Source: Algiphilus sp.
GTDB taxonomy: Bacteria > Pseudomonadota > Gammaproteobacteria > Nevskiales > Nevskiaceae
Reading direction: 5' to 3'
Length of the DNA stretch: 64,000 bases
Assembly: GCA_022763315.1 (NCBI GenBank)
Contig: JALEHA010000098.1
Span: 17,347 to 81,346, forward strand
The notes under the pieces were generated by a model that worked only from the letters and a program-made list of their open reading frames with translations, was not told the origin of the DNA and did not search any database. Shown piece after piece: positions 43,230 through 51,027 of the stretch. Position 1 is the first letter of the stretch. Every line of letters starts with the position of its first letter. A program made the position numbers and the translations under genes.

Positions 43230-44468
43230 ATGCAGGACGTGTACGTGGTTGGCGTTGGAATGACGCCGTTCGGAAAGTTTCGCGACAAGTCGATCAAGGC
43301 CCTGACCCGCGAGGCGGTTTCCGCCGCGCTGGAGGACGTCGGTCTGGAGGCCAGGCAGCTTGATGGCGCCTTCTTCTCCAACGCCGTTCAAGGCCACATG
43401 GAAGGCCAGCACATGATTCGCGGCGAGATCGCGCTGCGTGAAATGGGAATCCAAGGAATACCGGTCGTCAACGTCGAGAACGCCTGTGCCAGCGCCTCGA
43501 CCGGGTTCAAGCTGGCGGTCGATTTCCTCAAGGCCGGCAACGGGCACTGCTGTCTCGCGGTGGGCGCCGAGAAGATGTATTCCGAAGACCGCGCGCTGAT
43601 GTTCTCGGCCTTCGATAGCGGCTGGGATGTGAGCGTCGGAATGGAGGTGGCGCGAAGGCTCGCCAATCTGGGGAGAGGCGTGGAGGAGCCTCCGGGCTCC
43701 AGGTCCACCAAGCCCTACAGTGCGTTCATGGACGTATACGCCGGATTCGCCAGGCTCCACATGAAGACCTTCGGCACGACGCAGGAGCAGTTCGCGGCCG
43801 TGGCGGCCAAGAACCACGCGCATTCGGTGCACAACCCGCTGGCGCAGTATCGCAGTGCCATGAGCGTCGAGGAGGTGCTGGTGGCGCCGCCAATCACTTT
43901 TCCGCTCACACTGCCGATGTGCGCGCCGATTTCGGACGGCGCGGCGGCGGCAGTCGTCTGCACGGCCGAGGGGCTGCAGCGGCTCGGAATCGACGCACGG
44001 CGCGCGATTCGGGTCAAAGCCTCGGTATTGCGTTCGGGCACCGACCGCGACCCCGAGGATGTCCGCAAGCACCTGACCCGTGTTGCCGCGCTCGAGGCTT
44101 ACGAGAAGGCCGGCCTTGGTCCGGAGGACATGTCGCTGGCCGAGGTTCACGACGCGACCGCGGTCGGCGAGGTCATCCAGATCGAGAACCTGGGCTTCGT
44201 CGCGTTCGGCGAGGGCGGCCCGGCCAGCCTGCGCGGCGAGACGAAGATCGGCGGTCGCATTCCGGTGAACACCTCGGGCGGGCTGGAATCAAAGGGCCAT
44301 CCTGTCGGGGCCACGGGTCTGGGCCAGATATACGAACTGGTGATCCAGTTGCGCGGTGAGGCGGACGCGCGTCAGGTCGAAGGCGCCACGAATGCCATTG
44401 CCGAGAATGGAGGCGGGCTGCACGGCATAGAGGAAGCCGTGGCCTGCGTCACCATCCTCGGGCGCTGA
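43230..44468 (+). CDS. Thiolase (SCP2-type)
   Basis: A 412-residue thiolase with the nucleophile Cys86 in ENACASASTGF and SKGHPVGATG near the C-terminus. The HDCF motif reads VHDATAVGE, so the usual second Cys position differs. Closing motif: NGGGLHGIEEAVACV. It should cleave a 3-ketoacyl-CoA; the changed HDAT motif suggests an unusual substrate. It lies 17 bp after the crotonase and 12 bp before an acyl-CoA dehydrogenase. Confidence 0.89.
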   Translation: MQDVYVVGVGMTPFGKFRDKSIKALTREAVSAALEDVGLEARQLDGAFFSNAVQGHMEGQHMIRGEIALREMGIQGIPVVNVENACASASTGFKLAVDFLKAGNGHCCLAVGAEKMYSEDRALMFSAFDSGWDVSVGMEVARRLANLGRGVEEPPGSRSTKPYSAFMDVYAGFARLHMKTFGTTQEQFAAVAAKNHAHSVHNPLAQYRSAMSVEEVLVAPPITFPLTLPMCAPISDGAAAAVVCTAEGLQRLGIDARRAIRVKASVLRSGTDRDPEDVRKHLTRVAALEAYEKAGLGPEDMSLAEVHDATAVGEVIQIENLGFVAFGEGGPASLRGETKIGGRIPVNTSGGLESKGHPVGATGLGQIYELVIQLRGEADARQVEGATNAIAENGGGLHGIEEAVACVTILGR

Positions 44469-44480
44469 GGGAGACGTTCC

Positions 44481-45647
44481 ATGGAAAACGTCTTCGCCGC
44501 AGCTCAGGCAACGCATACCGACGAGCAGCGAATGCTCTTGGAGAACTTCCGTCGCATGGCCGAGACCGAACTCGCGCCGCTTGCCGACAAGCACGAGGGG
44601 CTCGGGCATCCTCCCGAAGCGGCGGCGCTGAAGGAGCTCTTCGCCCGGGTCGAAGAGTTCGGTTTGATCAGCGGCCTCATTCCGGAGGCTGACGGTGGTG
44701 CGCTCATTGACCGGGTGAGCTACGGCATCCTCTACGAAGAACTGGCGCGGGTCTGGCCCGACCTCGCAATTGCTGTGCTGATCCAGAGCCATGCAGCGTT
44801 CACCCTCAGCCTTCTGGGCAACCCCGGGCAGAAGGCGATGTATCTCGATCCGCTCCTGAGCAGCGAACGAATCGCCTGCACTTGCATCTCCGAGCCGGAC
44901 GTGGGCTCGAACGTGCGCGAAGTGAAGTGCCGGGCCGAGCGCCAGGGAGACAAGATCTTCGTCAGCGGCCAGAAGCTGTGGATATCGAATGGCGCGCAGT
45001 CCGATTTCTCGATCGTCGTCTGCAATCTGGACGACGGAATCTCGATGGTGATCGTCGACCGCGAGACCGGCAAGTACGAAAGCCGCGAACTGCGCAAGCT
45101 GGGCCTGGTGGCCGCCTCGACCTGCGAGCTCTTCTTCGATCGGTCCGAAACCACCTCGGACCATGTGCTGGGCAAGCCGGGCGGCGGCCTCTTCCAGACC
45201 CTCAAGCTGTTCGAGAGCGCGCGGGTCTTCGTCGGGCTCACCAGTGTCGGGATTGCACAGGCGGCCCTGGAATGCGCGGTCACATACGCGAGGGACCGGC
45301 ATCAGCACGGCAAGCCGATTGCCGGTCACCAGCTGATCCAGGGCTACCTGGCTGACATGGCCACCCAGCTCGACGCCGCTCGGCTTCTCTGCCAGCGCGG
45401 CTTGCAGCTTCTCGATCTTGGCGTCCGCTGCGACACGCAGACCTCGATGGCCAAGTGGTACGCGACCGAGATGGCCGTCGAGATCGCCGGCAAGGCGGTG
45501 CAGATCCACGGCGGCAACGGGATCACCAAGGAGTTCGCGGTGGAACGACACTTCCGCAATGCCAAGGTGATGCCGATCCCCGACGGCACCACGGAAATTC
45601 AGAAGCTGGTGATCGGTCGCAACCTCACGGGGGTCGGTGCGTTCTGA
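44481..45647 (+). CDS. Acyl-CoA dehydrogenase
   Basis: A 388-residue acyl-CoA dehydrogenase. Seen are LIPEADGGALIDRV near residue 75 (a worn PEEYGG), CISEPDVGSNVREV, VSGQKLWISNGAQ, RHQHGKPIAGHQLIQ, and IPDGTTEIQKLVIGRNL with the catalytic Glu. It resembles dehydrogenases acting on cyclic or branched CoA esters more than straight-chain FadE types, an impression I cannot test here. It completes the ligase, crotonase, thiolase, dehydrogenase module. Confidence 0.91.
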   Translation: MENVFAAAQATHTDEQRMLLENFRRMAETELAPLADKHEGLGHPPEAAALKELFARVEEFGLISGLIPEADGGALIDRVSYGILYEELARVWPDLAIAVLIQSHAAFTLSLLGNPGQKAMYLDPLLSSERIACTCISEPDVGSNVREVKCRAERQGDKIFVSGQKLWISNGAQSDFSIVVCNLDDGISMVIVDRETGKYESRELRKLGLVAASTCELFFDRSETTSDHVLGKPGGGLFQTLKLFESARVFVGLTSVGIAQAALECAVTYARDRHQHGKPIAGHQLIQGYLADMATQLDAARLLCQRGLQLLDLGVRCDTQTSMAKWYATEMAVEIAGKAVQIHGGNGITKEFAVERHFRNAKVMPIPDGTTEIQKLVIGRNLTGVGAF

Positions 45648-45867
45648 CGCGGCGCCGCAAGGGCAGCGGTTGCGGTGATCAGGCACGCCCCTTCCATCCT
45701 TCCCGCTAGCTGTGACGTGTCGAGCGGTGTTCATTCGAGGCACCGGCCCGACCCTGCTTGGTTCCGTGCCGTCGGCGCTCGGGCGATTCAAGAGCAGGAA
45801 CCGGATAGCGGCACCCCCTCGCCACGGGCAGATTTCTCCACTCTCACCATGAAGACAGGAGTTGGAG

Positions 45868-46638
45868 ATGCCCGCACTCGCAGGGAAGACCGCCATCGTC
45901 ACCGGTGCCAGTTCCGGCATCGGCCGCGCTACCGCGAGGCTGTTCGCCGAACAGGGGGCCCGGGTTGTGGTCGCGGCGCGCCGTCAGCGCGAACTGGACA
46001 CGCTGGTTGCGGAGATTGCCGCCACCGGCGCGGAAGCTGCGGCCCTCGCCGGCGATGTATGCGATGCGTCGTTCGCACAACGACTGGTGGAGACGGCGGT
46101 GAAGCAGTTCGGCGGCCTCGACGTCGCCTTCAACAATGCCGGCATGTTCGGAGAACTGACCCCGACCCGGGACATGCCCATCGACGACTGGCAGGCGGTT
46201 ATCGCCACCAACCTCACCAGCGCCTTTCTCGGCGCCAAGTACCAGATCCCGGCCATGCTCCGGCGGGGCGGCGGCGCGATGATCTTCACGTCGTCCTTCG
46301 TGGGCTGCGGGATCGGGCTGCCCGGCGCGGGCGCCTATGCCGCAAGCAAGGCCGGCGTCGTCGGTCTCGTGCAGGTGCTTGCCGCCGAGCTGGGGGAGCA
46401 GGGCATCCGCGTGAACGCCATTCTCCCGGGTGGCGTCGACACCCCCATGAACATGGCGAATGCGCCCGGCGCCGGACCGGAGGTACGGGCGTTCGTCAAC
46501 GGCCTTCACGCCGTCAAACGTATAGCGTCGCCCGAAGAGATCGCGCAATCCGTGCTGTACCTTGCCTCGGATGCTTCGAGCTTCGTGACGGGAGAGGCCC
46601 ATCGCGTCGACGGTGGTGTATCCATCAGCCGCAACTGA
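45868..46638 (+). CDS. Short-chain dehydrogenase
   Basis: A 256-residue SDR with complete motifs: VTGASSGIGRATA, NNAGMFG, FTSSFVG, the catalytic YAASK and LPGGVDTPMN. It is a NAD(P)-dependent alcohol/ketone oxidoreductase, closest in style to 3-oxoacyl reductases and 2,5-diketo-type SDRs. ATG 45868 follows AGGAG by 6 bp. It is 220 bp after the acyl-CoA dehydrogenase, so it may belong to the same transcript or have its own promoter. It could supply the hydroxyacyl-CoA oxidation missing from the CoA-ligase module. Confidence 0.9.
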   Translation: MPALAGKTAIVTGASSGIGRATARLFAEQGARVVVAARRQRELDTLVAEIAATGAEAAALAGDVCDASFAQRLVETAVKQFGGLDVAFNNAGMFGELTPTRDMPIDDWQAVIATNLTSAFLGAKYQIPAMLRRGGGAMIFTSSFVGCGIGLPGAGAYAASKAGVVGLVQVLAAELGEQGIRVNAILPGGVDTPMNMANAPGAGPEVRAFVNGLHAVKRIASPEEIAQSVLYLASDASSFVTGEAHRVDGGVSISRN

Positions 46639-46780
46639 CCGCGTGGCCACCGGCGCTCCCGGTGGCCGCTCCAACCGCCTTCGTCGGGCCGGCGAATCCA
46701 AAAGCAGAATCCGGAGTGTGGCGCCCCCGGGCGGGTTCTACCCTCGGATCAAGACACCGAAACGGTGGAGAACATGCGTC

Positions 46781-47917
46781 ATGGATACCGCATCGAACAC
46801 CCGAATCCGGACTGATATCACCAGCGACGACCCGCGCTGGGCAGCCGTCGTGGCGCGCGACCCCACCGCCGATGGACACTTCTACTACGCGGTTGTCACC
46901 ACCGGCGTGTACTGCAGGCCTTCGTGCCCTACCCGGCTCGCGCGTCCCGAGAACGTGCGCTTCCACCCCACTCGGGAAAGCGCCGAGCGCGCGGGATTTC
47001 GCCCATGCCGGCGCTGCCGTCCGGACCAGGCGTCGCTCGCGGAACAGCGCACGGCAGCGATCGCCGCAGCCTGCCGCAGCCTTGAGGCATCGGAGACGAT
47101 GCCGAGTGTCAGCACCCTCGCCAAGAGGGCAGGCATGAGCAACTCGCACTTCCACCGCGTCTTTCGCGAGATAACCGGCGTGACACCGCGGCAGTATGGC
47201 GCCGCCCACCGCGGCCGCCGGCTGCGAGAAGAGCTGCGGCGCGCGAAGAGCGTGACGGACGCCGTCTTTGAAGCGGGATTCAATGCGGTCAGCCGCTTCT
47301 ATGAACACGCCGACGACCTGCTCGGCATGCCCGCCGCGCACTACCGCAACGGCGGGGCCAGTACGACCATCCGCTTCGCCGTGGGCGAATGCTCACTCGG
47401 GTCCATCCTCGTCGCCCGGAGCGAGCGCGGTGTATGCGCCATTCTCCTTGGTGGCGACCCCGATGCCCTCGCCCGCGATCTGCAGGACCAGTTTCCCAAT
47501 GCCGTTCTCGTAGGGGGCGACGCAGCATTCGAATCGCTGGTTGCGCAGGTGGTGGGCTTCGTCGAGGCGCCGCGGATCGGCCTGGATCTGCCCCTGGACC
47601 TTCGCGGCACCGCCTTCCAGCAGCGTGTGTGGCGGGCCCTGCGCGAGATTCCATCCGGCGATACGGCCACCTACGAGGAGATCGCGCAGCGCATCGGTGC
47701 GCCCAAGGCGGCTCGGGCCGTGGCCCGCGCCTGCGCCTGCAATCCGCTCGCGGTGGCCATTCCCTGCCATCGGGTGATTCGACAGGACGCCACCATCTCC
47801 GGCTATCGCTGGGGCGTGGAGCGCAAGCGTGCTCTGCTGGCCCGGGAAGCGGAGGAAGTACCGTCTGGCTGTGGTGTTGGCCCACCAGCTTGTTCACGGG
47901 AAGCTGGAGCCGGCTGA
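46781..47917 (+). CDS. ada: Ada: bifunctional DNA methyl-phosphotriester/O6-methylguanine methyltransferase and regulator
   Basis: A 378-residue Ada protein. The N-terminal zinc domain has the four Cys ligands in GVYCRPSCPTR and FRPCRRC; an AraC helix-turn-helix follows (STLAKRAGMSNSHFHRVFREITG); the C-terminal O6-methylguanine methyltransferase has the acceptor Cys in AIPCHRVIR. It repairs alkylated DNA and, when methylated on the N-domain, activates alkylation-response genes. The last 15 or so residues (GPPACSREAGAG) are read from an inserted, internally deleted IS481 element at 47880, so the natural C-terminus has been replaced. All catalytic parts are upstream of this point and should work. 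Confidence 0.92.
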   Translation: MDTASNTRIRTDITSDDPRWAAVVARDPTADGHFYYAVVTTGVYCRPSCPTRLARPENVRFHPTRESAERAGFRPCRRCRPDQASLAEQRTAAIAAACRSLEASETMPSVSTLAKRAGMSNSHFHRVFREITGVTPRQYGAAHRGRRLREELRRAKSVTDAVFEAGFNAVSRFYEHADDLLGMPAAHYRNGGASTTIRFAVGECSLGSILVARSERGVCAILLGGDPDALARDLQDQFPNAVLVGGDAAFESLVAQVVGFVEAPRIGLDLPLDLRGTAFQQRVWRALREIPSGDTATYEEIAQRIGAPKAARAVARACACNPLAVAIPCHRVIRQDATISGYRWGVERKRALLAREAEEVPSGCGVGPPACSREAGAG

Positions 47918-48066
47918 CTGACGCGTGGTTGACCGTTCAAGCTGACATGAGAAAGGCCGTGCTCAAGGGTGCGACGTACCAATAGGGTTCGACCGTGAAG
48001 GGTCAGACGCGCATTCTCTCGCGTGTTCATCCGGGCTGCTCCTTGCGCTGACGGACGTTGGCACCA
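47880..48066 (-). mobile_element. Internally deleted IS481-type element (MITE-like)
   Basis: About 190 bp that keep both ends of the IS481-type element but not the middle. On the minus strand the 5' leader and start (CGCAAGGAGCAGCCCGGATG ending at 48028) encode MNTRENARLTLHGRTLLVRR. After TLEHGLSHV the frame jumps straight to SLNGQPRVSQPAPASREQAG, the very C-terminus of the transposase. About 270 codons are missing. The element overlaps the end of Ada and lies directly upstream of the 48142 promoter region. It cannot encode a transposase but might be moved by the copy at 58842. Confidence 0.75.
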
Positions 48067-48141
48067 ATCCGCGTGGGCCCCTGGCTCGGACGAACAACCT
48101 TTTGAGAACGCACCTTTCGCCATACACAGCCACACCAGGGT

Positions 48142-48166
48142 TTGACATTTGGTTGGTGGACCAAAT
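48142..48166 (+). promoter_or_regulatory. Promoter -35 box with overlapping ATTTGGT/ACCAAAT inverted repeat
   Basis: TTGACA at 48142-48147 is followed by the inverted repeat ATTTGGT (48147-48153), six bases, ACCAAAT (48160-48166), 36 bp before the start at 48203. The repeat covers the spacer where RNA polymerase would sit, so a repressor there would block transcription. The -10 box is weak (ATAAGG at 17-bp spacing). Confidence 0.5.
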
Positions 48167-48202
48167 AAGGTTGCTGCAATCGAACTGCTCTGGAGCATTC
48201 AC

Positions 48203-49135
48203 ATGGCGATTGCGAGCCGCAAGCTTGGTTTTGACGAAGTCGAGCATCGAGACTTGAACTTCGGCATGAGTCCGGAGACGGTGCCCCGCCACTGGTTCGG
48301 CAACGATCCGTGGACCACCCACTGGATGAACGCGATCCTTGCCGCAGTGCCGGACGGCGAGCGCTGGGTCATGCAGGCCACGCGCAAACAGCTCGACAAT
48401 ATCCACGATCCCTCCGTGCGCAAGGCCGCGATCGGCTTTATCCGCCAGGAACACACTCACGCGCGCGAGCATGACGCCATGAACGAGGCGATGGTCGCGC
48501 ACGGGATTCCGGTGGATCGGGTGGAGGCCGTGTTCAAGGTGGTCAGGCAGACCCTTCAGCGCTATCTGGGGGATGTCAGCCAATGCGCCATTGCCGCGAC
48601 CTTCGAGCATTTCACGGCCGTGATCTCGCAGGTCATGCTCGATCATCCGGAGTTGTGGGACGACACCAAGCCGGAAGTCTCGGCCATGCTGTTCTGGCAC
48701 TTCGTGGAGGAGACCGAGCACAAGTCGGTCAGCTTCGACGTGTTCATGGATGCCAGCGGCGGCGGTTTCCGCGCTTACGCGATCCGTATGGCGACGCTCG
48801 CCTTGGGTGTGGCCATTTTCGTGCCTCTGGTGCACGGCAACTGGCTGTACTTTCTCTGGAAGGACCGGCAGCTCTCGAATGTTGCCTCGGCTCTGCGCGC
48901 CGCGAAGACGTTGTTCCTCTCGCCCGGAATCTTCACGCGGGCCTTCGTGATCGAGACATTGCCATTCCTCTCGCCCCGCTTCCATCCATGGGACACCGAT
49001 AACCGGGAAGTCATCCACGCCTGGAAGCGCGCCTATGAGGAAACGGGCGACGCGCATCAGGCCTATCAGGCGTTCCGGCAATGGCACGCTGGCGACAGAA
49101 ATGCCGCGCCAGTCGGGCACGCGGCAGCCGCATGA
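48203..49135 (+). CDS. COG3687-like predicted metal-dependent hydrolase, possible di-iron protein
   Basis: A 310-residue protein of the family annotated as predicted metal-dependent hydrolases (PF10118 type). It shows a spacing typical of ferritin-like di-iron carboxylate proteins: Glu53, then Glu83-x-x-His86 (RQEHTHAREH), Glu135 (FEHF), and Glu170-x-x-His173 (EETEHKSV). A hydrophobic stretch at residues 188-215 (ATLALGVAIFVPLVHGNW) may touch the membrane. A di-iron oxygenase or desaturase-like role is thus as plausible as hydrolysis. ATG 48203 was chosen after TGGAG. It is first in the operon ending at 57168, with a 4-bp overlap to the next gene. Confidence 0.78.
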   Translation: MAIASRKLGFDEVEHRDLNFGMSPETVPRHWFGNDPWTTHWMNAILAAVPDGERWVMQATRKQLDNIHDPSVRKAAIGFIRQEHTHAREHDAMNEAMVAHGIPVDRVEAVFKVVRQTLQRYLGDVSQCAIAATFEHFTAVISQVMLDHPELWDDTKPEVSAMLFWHFVEETEHKSVSFDVFMDASGGGFRAYAIRMATLALGVAIFVPLVHGNWLYFLWKDRQLSNVASALRAAKTLFLSPGIFTRAFVIETLPFLSPRFHPWDTDNREVIHAWKRAYEETGDAHQAYQAFRQWHAGDRNAAPVGHAAAA

Positions 49136-49968
49136 GCGCGAAGCGCAAACGTTTGGAGCCGTCGAGAAGCGCAGCAGCCGTCGTCACTGGGGCGGGCAGC
49201 GGTATCGGCCGCAGCTTCGCCTACGAAATCGTGCGCCGTGGCGGGTCGGTGATCTGCGCCGATATCGACGGCCAGCGCGCCGAGGAAGCCGCCCGGACTC
49301 TCTTGGAGCTGGGCGAAGGTCACGCTGTCGCCTACCGCTGCGATGTCGGCAGTGAGAAGCAGATGGCCACGCTGGCCGAAGAGGCCGAGTCGCTGCTGGG
49401 ACGACCCATCACGCTGGTCGTCAACAACGCCGGGGTCGGCGTGGGCGGCTCCATTGGTCAGGTGCCACTAAAGGATTGGCGCTGGTGCCTCAAGGTCAAT
49501 CTCTGGGGTGTCATCCACGGCTGCCACTTCTTCGCGCCCAAGCTGCGCGCGCTCGGCTACGGCGGTATCGTCAACGTGGCTTCGGCGGCCGGTTTCGGCG
49601 CGGCCCCCGAGATGAGCGCGTATAACGTGACAAAGTCGGCGGTGCTTTCGCTTTCCGAGACGCTTGCCGCCGAACTGACCGGCACCGGCGTGCATGTCTC
49701 GGCGCTGTGTCCCACCGTGGTGCCCACCAATATCCTGGACAAGGCGCGGTTGCCGGAGAGTCGCAGCGGCTTTGCCAGCGCTGCCATGCGCAATTGGACC
49801 TTCGCCACCAGCGACCAGGTAGCGCGCCAGACGCTGGACGCCCTCGACCGGAAGCAGCTCTATGTCGTGCCGCAGTTCGACGGTCGCATCATGTGGCGCT
49901 TCAAGCGCTACGCGCCACGGCTGTACGCACGCACCCTGGGTGAGGCCTACCGTCTGGCCGCGGACTGA
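49132..49968 (+). CDS. Short-chain dehydrogenase
   Basis: A 278-residue SDR with VTGAGSGIGRSFA, NNAGVGVGG, NVASAAG and catalytic YNVTK, and an extended C-terminus (MWRFKRYAPRLYARTLGEAYR) that is basic and aromatic. Similar C-terminal tails occur in SDRs linked to membrane lipids or sterols. Its ATG overlaps the stop of the preceding gene by 4 bp. In this operon it could interconvert an alcohol and the ketone that the monooxygenase at 51028 would then oxygenate. Confidence 0.88.
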   Translation: MSAKRKRLEPSRSAAAVVTGAGSGIGRSFAYEIVRRGGSVICADIDGQRAEEAARTLLELGEGHAVAYRCDVGSEKQMATLAEEAESLLGRPITLVVNNAGVGVGGSIGQVPLKDWRWCLKVNLWGVIHGCHFFAPKLRALGYGGIVNVASAAGFGAAPEMSAYNVTKSAVLSLSETLAAELTGTGVHVSALCPTVVPTNILDKARLPESRSGFASAAMRNWTFATSDQVARQTLDALDRKQLYVVPQFDGRIMWRFKRYAPRLYARTLGEAYRLAAD

Positions 49969-49989
49969 CGATCGGGCAGGAGGCAGATC

Positions 49990-50979
49990 ATGACTTCAAT
50001 GGCGGCGAGACTTGCCGACCGTGGTTTCCGGATGCTGATGAAGCGCGACCCGGCAACCCCGGAAGCGCTGGTGACGCGGCTGCGGCGCATCGCCGCGGCA
50101 GTCCGCCTGCCGGGCGGGGTGCCGTCCGGAGTGAGGGTGCACAAGACCACTATCGGTAACGAACCGGCGGTACCTCCCGGTGTGCCGGCGGTGTGCGTCA
50201 GCCCGGACCAGCCCACGGCGACCGTGCTGTACCTGCACGGTGGCGCCTTTGTCAGCGGTCGTTTCGCCATATACGCGAGCCTCTGCGGGCAGCTGGCCAA
50301 GCGGCTGAACGCGCGCGTGTTCTGGGTCGACTACCGGTTGGCACCGGAGGCGCCCTATCCGGCCGCCCTCGACGATGCCTGCCATGCCTACAGCGCGCTG
50401 GCCGCCGACCATCCCGACGACCCCATGGTCGTCGTCGGTGATTCCGCGGGCGGCAACCTGACCCTGGCTACGCTGCTGCGGCTGCGCGATACACTGGCCG
50501 TGGGCTCCGGGCCGCGCATGCCAGCGTGCGCCGTGGCGATTTCGCCCGGCGCCGATGCGGTCGGCGATTCGCCGTCGCGGCAGGCCAACGCGGCCAGCGA
50601 CGCCATGCTGACTCCGGGCATGATCGAAATGGCCACTTCGTTGTATCTCGATGGCCACAGCCCCCGAGACCCCTATGTTTCGCCGGTTTACGGGGACTAC
50701 AGCGGCTTGCCGCCGCTCATGCTCACGGTGAGCGAATCCGAGGCCCTGCGGGACGACGCTTACCGGGTTGCCCATCGTGCGCGCCTGGCCAGGGTGCCGG
50801 TGACCCTGCACGCCCGACGGGGCATGCCGCATGTATGGCCGGTGTTGTACTCGATGTTGCCCGAGGCACGCCAGGACGTCGCCGAGATCGCCGGTTTCAT
50901 GCGTCGACATTTGTCGGCGCCGGTCGTCGACACCCGGACGACGCCTCGGGCAGGGCTGCAGGTCGCGAACAGCGGCTAG
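49990..50979 (+). CDS. Alpha/beta hydrolase, hormone-sensitive lipase type
   Basis: A 329-residue esterase of the HSL/GDXG group: the oxyanion motif YLHGGAFVSGR near residue 82, the nucleophile Ser in VGDSAGGNL (about residue 153), an Asp-containing SESEALRDD and the His in GMPHVWPVL. It hydrolyses short or medium esters; an obvious job is opening the ester or lactone made by the Baeyer-Villiger-type enzyme encoded 48 bp downstream. It has no signal peptide. AGGAGG precedes the start. Confidence 0.88.
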   Translation: MTSMAARLADRGFRMLMKRDPATPEALVTRLRRIAAAVRLPGGVPSGVRVHKTTIGNEPAVPPGVPAVCVSPDQPTATVLYLHGGAFVSGRFAIYASLCGQLAKRLNARVFWVDYRLAPEAPYPAALDDACHAYSALAADHPDDPMVVVGDSAGGNLTLATLLRLRDTLAVGSGPRMPACAVAISPGADAVGDSPSRQANAASDAMLTPGMIEMATSLYLDGHSPRDPYVSPVYGDYSGLPPLMLTVSESEALRDDAYRVAHRARLARVPVTLHARRGMPHVWPVLYSMLPEARQDVAEIAGFMRRHLSAPVVDTRTTPRAGLQVANSG

Positions 50980-51027
50980 GCGGCCTACGGACGCCCGATT
51001 GCAAGCATTGGATGTGGAGGATCCCTA

